Positions 5,618 through 6,632 of a stretch of 6,632 nt of DNA are shown here, piece by piece. Both the position numbers and the translations under genes were made by a program. The stretch is from Methanolinea sp. SDB (GTDB lineage Archaea > Halobacteriota > Methanomicrobia > Methanomicrobiales > Methanospirillaceae). Numbering within the stretch: the first letter of the stretch is position 1; each line of letters opens with the position of its first letter. Location: assembly GCA_001412335.1 (NCBI GenBank), contig LKUF01000390.1, positions 1 through 6,632 on the forward strand, given 5' to 3'. The notes beneath the pieces were generated by a model. That model was not told the DNA's origin. It did not search any database and saw nothing but the letters and a program-made list of their open reading frames with translations.

Positions 5618-6409
5618 ATGAAACGCCAGTTATTACACCTTATCATATTGTTCATTGCCTGTAATGCGCTCATCCTTGTCCCGGCATTGGCATCAGGTAT
5701 CCAGATGGAACCGTCCGCAATCACTATACAGAAAGGCACGACCGCCACGGTCGACCTCTTACTTGACGATGCTCCCTCGGGACTTGCGGGTTACGACCTT
5801 GTTGTCCGGTTTTCAAATCCCGCAGTTGCCGAGATTTCAGATGTCACGTATCCATCATGGGCAATCCTGACCGACACCTCCCAGAAAAGTTATGGATCAA
5901 CCAGGATCGGCGGGGTAGATGTTTCAAGGCAGGTGGAAGCAGGGGAGACCGATATTCCTCTCGCAACCCTGAAAATCAAGGGAATTTCCAGCGGCTCGTC
6001 GTCGATAATAATCGAGTCGGTATACATGGATGCGGATGGCGGTGGTGTCATTACCCCAAGCTTTCCCACCGGTTCGATTACGGTGCCGGGAACGTCGGGA
6101 TCTTATTCAGGCGGAGGGGGCGGTTCGGGCTCCGGTGTGATACAATCCACTACTTCACCAACGCTCACTCCATCGTCCACTGCAACTCAACTGCAACCGA
6201 CGCCGACACATTCTCAGACACTGACGGAGGTCACTACTCCTCTATCGACTGCCACCATAAACGAACCGACACCAGGTGGGGATGCAGCGGCAGCCGGATT
6301 GCCAAAAACCAATCCGGAGATCTCGTTGATATGGATATTTGGGGGGATAATCGTTCTTTGCATGCTGAGTGTCGGTGCGTTTATCGTATGGAGACGCGAG
6401 AGGGAATAG
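5618..6409 (+). CDS. Membrane-anchored cell-surface cohesin-domain protein
   Basis: The protein has 263 residues. Residues 1-25 are a signal peptide ending in ALA. Residues 28-156 are one cohesin-like module, related to the one in the upstream phosphoesterase: GLAGYDL (55-61), YPSW (78-81), RQVE (104-107), LAT, and MDADGG (137-142) all recur in the same order. A flexible Gly-rich stretch (160-173) leads into a Ser/Thr/Pro-rich stalk (about 174-228), probably glycosylated. A single membrane helix (235-258) ends in WRRERE, a positive cytoplasmic tail. It looks like a surface anchor holding one cohesin above the S-layer. Cohesins bind dockerins, so the dockerin of the adjacent phosphoesterase is the obvious candidate partner; this is inference. 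Other dockerin proteins encoded elsewhere could also use it. I see no PGF-CTERM-type archaeosortase signal, so retention by the helix itself is favoured. Confidence 0.88.
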   Translation: MKRQLLHLIILFIACNALILVPALASGIQMEPSAITIQKGTTATVDLLLDDAPSGLAGYDLVVRFSNPAVAEISDVTYPSWAILTDTSQKSYGSTRIGGVDVSRQVEAGETDIPLATLKIKGISSGSSSIIIESVYMDADGGGVITPSFPTGSITVPGTSGSYSGGGGGSGSGVIQSTTSPTLTPSSTATQLQPTPTHSQTLTEVTTPLSTATINEPTPGGDAAAAGLPKTNPEISLIWIFGGIIVLCMLSVGAFIVWRRERE

Positions 6410-6415
6410 ATCTGA

Positions 6416-6422
6416 TTTTTTT
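6416..6422 (+). terminator. T-tract terminator after the cohesin gene
   Basis: Seven T begin six bases after the TAG stop. A second seven-T run lies at 6491-6497, preceded by an imperfect hairpin (AAGTTCCTG at 6441-6449 with CAGGACTT at 6459-6466, one bulged base). Together they make a two-step transcription end. The rest of the window to 6632 shows no gene I can support. Confidence 0.6.
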
Positions 6423-6632
6423 CGTCAATTCTGGATGGAAAAGTTCCTGCGCCTTTACCAGGACTTCCCCCTCTGACCGTCAATCATTTGTTTTTTTCGA
6501 ACAATCGTCAGAACACTGGAGTTTTCTCATAAACAATATTTCAACGAGCCGGAGAGGACGATCTCTGGTGTATATCGCCCTCCTGAAAACGGACCGGTTC
6601 CTCAGCAATCTCTGTGGAAAACACTCTGCAGG

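Noticed and set aside
6230..6360. Possible archaeosortase sorting signal at the C-terminus of the cohesin protein
   Set aside because: There is a stalk, helix and Arg tail, but no PGF or similar motif that I recognise before the helix; a plain membrane anchor explains it.
6480..6632. Minus-strand frame open from the window edge to a stop at 6480-6482 (about 50 codons), possibly the end of a convergent gene
   Set aside because: Fifty open codons can occur by chance. The frame contains a run of Lys codons from the T-tract and no family signature is visible. Sequence beyond 6632 would decide it.
6568..6632. GTG at 6568 preceded by GGAGAGG, with an open frame to the window end
   Set aside because: Only 21 complete codons are visible and no family can be recognised; it is too short to support as a gene.
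1..6632. CRISPR arrays, tRNA or rRNA genes, insertion sequences
   Set aside because: No regularly spaced repeats, no cloverleaf or rRNA-like sequence, and no transposase motifs or terminal repeats were seen on either strand.

Overview
The window looks like part of a methanogenic archaeon's chromosome, most likely Methanomicrobiales (Methanoculleus, Methanofollis, Methanoregula or relatives). This is inferred from several archaeal traits. Genes are followed by bare T-tracts, and TATA-like boxes sit about 25 bases before likely transcript starts. There is a small DUF5654-type membrane protein, and a secreted protein whose PKD domains and C-terminal dockerin have the form common in methanogen surface proteins. 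The base composition is moderately GC-rich, with sharply AT-rich promoter islands.

Layout: all five clear genes are on the + strand. Positions 1-1566 hold the C-terminal part of a serine hydrolase of the beta-lactamase/AmpC superfamily, with four predicted membrane helices; its start and catalytic Ser-x-x-Lys lie upstream of the window. Positions 1861-2103 encode an 80-residue DUF5654-type membrane protein with its own TATA box and ribosome binding site. Positions 2238-2510 encode a 90-residue protein with two DnaJ-type CxxCxGxG zinc-binding half-sites, probably translated from a nearly leaderless mRNA. A 420-base gene-free region (2511-2930) follows. It carries several perfect palindromes and an 11-bp inverted repeat bracketing an AT-rich promoter core.

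The most interesting part is 2931-6409. The first gene there encodes an 837-residue secreted metallophosphoesterase with the order: signal peptide, purple-acid-phosphatase N-terminal domain, calcineurin-like phosphoesterase, PKD, cohesin-like module, PKD, dockerin. After 173 bases comes a 263-residue protein with a signal peptide, one cohesin-like module, a Gly then Ser/Thr/Pro stalk, and a C-terminal membrane helix with an Arg-rich tail. The two cohesin-like modules share several sequence blocks and are clearly related. The simplest reading is a small cell-surface docking system, in which the dockerin on the enzyme can bind the membrane-anchored cohesin, or the cohesin of another enzyme molecule. 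Cohesins and dockerins are known in archaea outside cellulosomes, but a phosphoesterase that carries both, next to a dedicated membrane cohesin, deserves testing.

The last 223 bases hold two T-tracts and an imperfect hairpin but no gene I can support.
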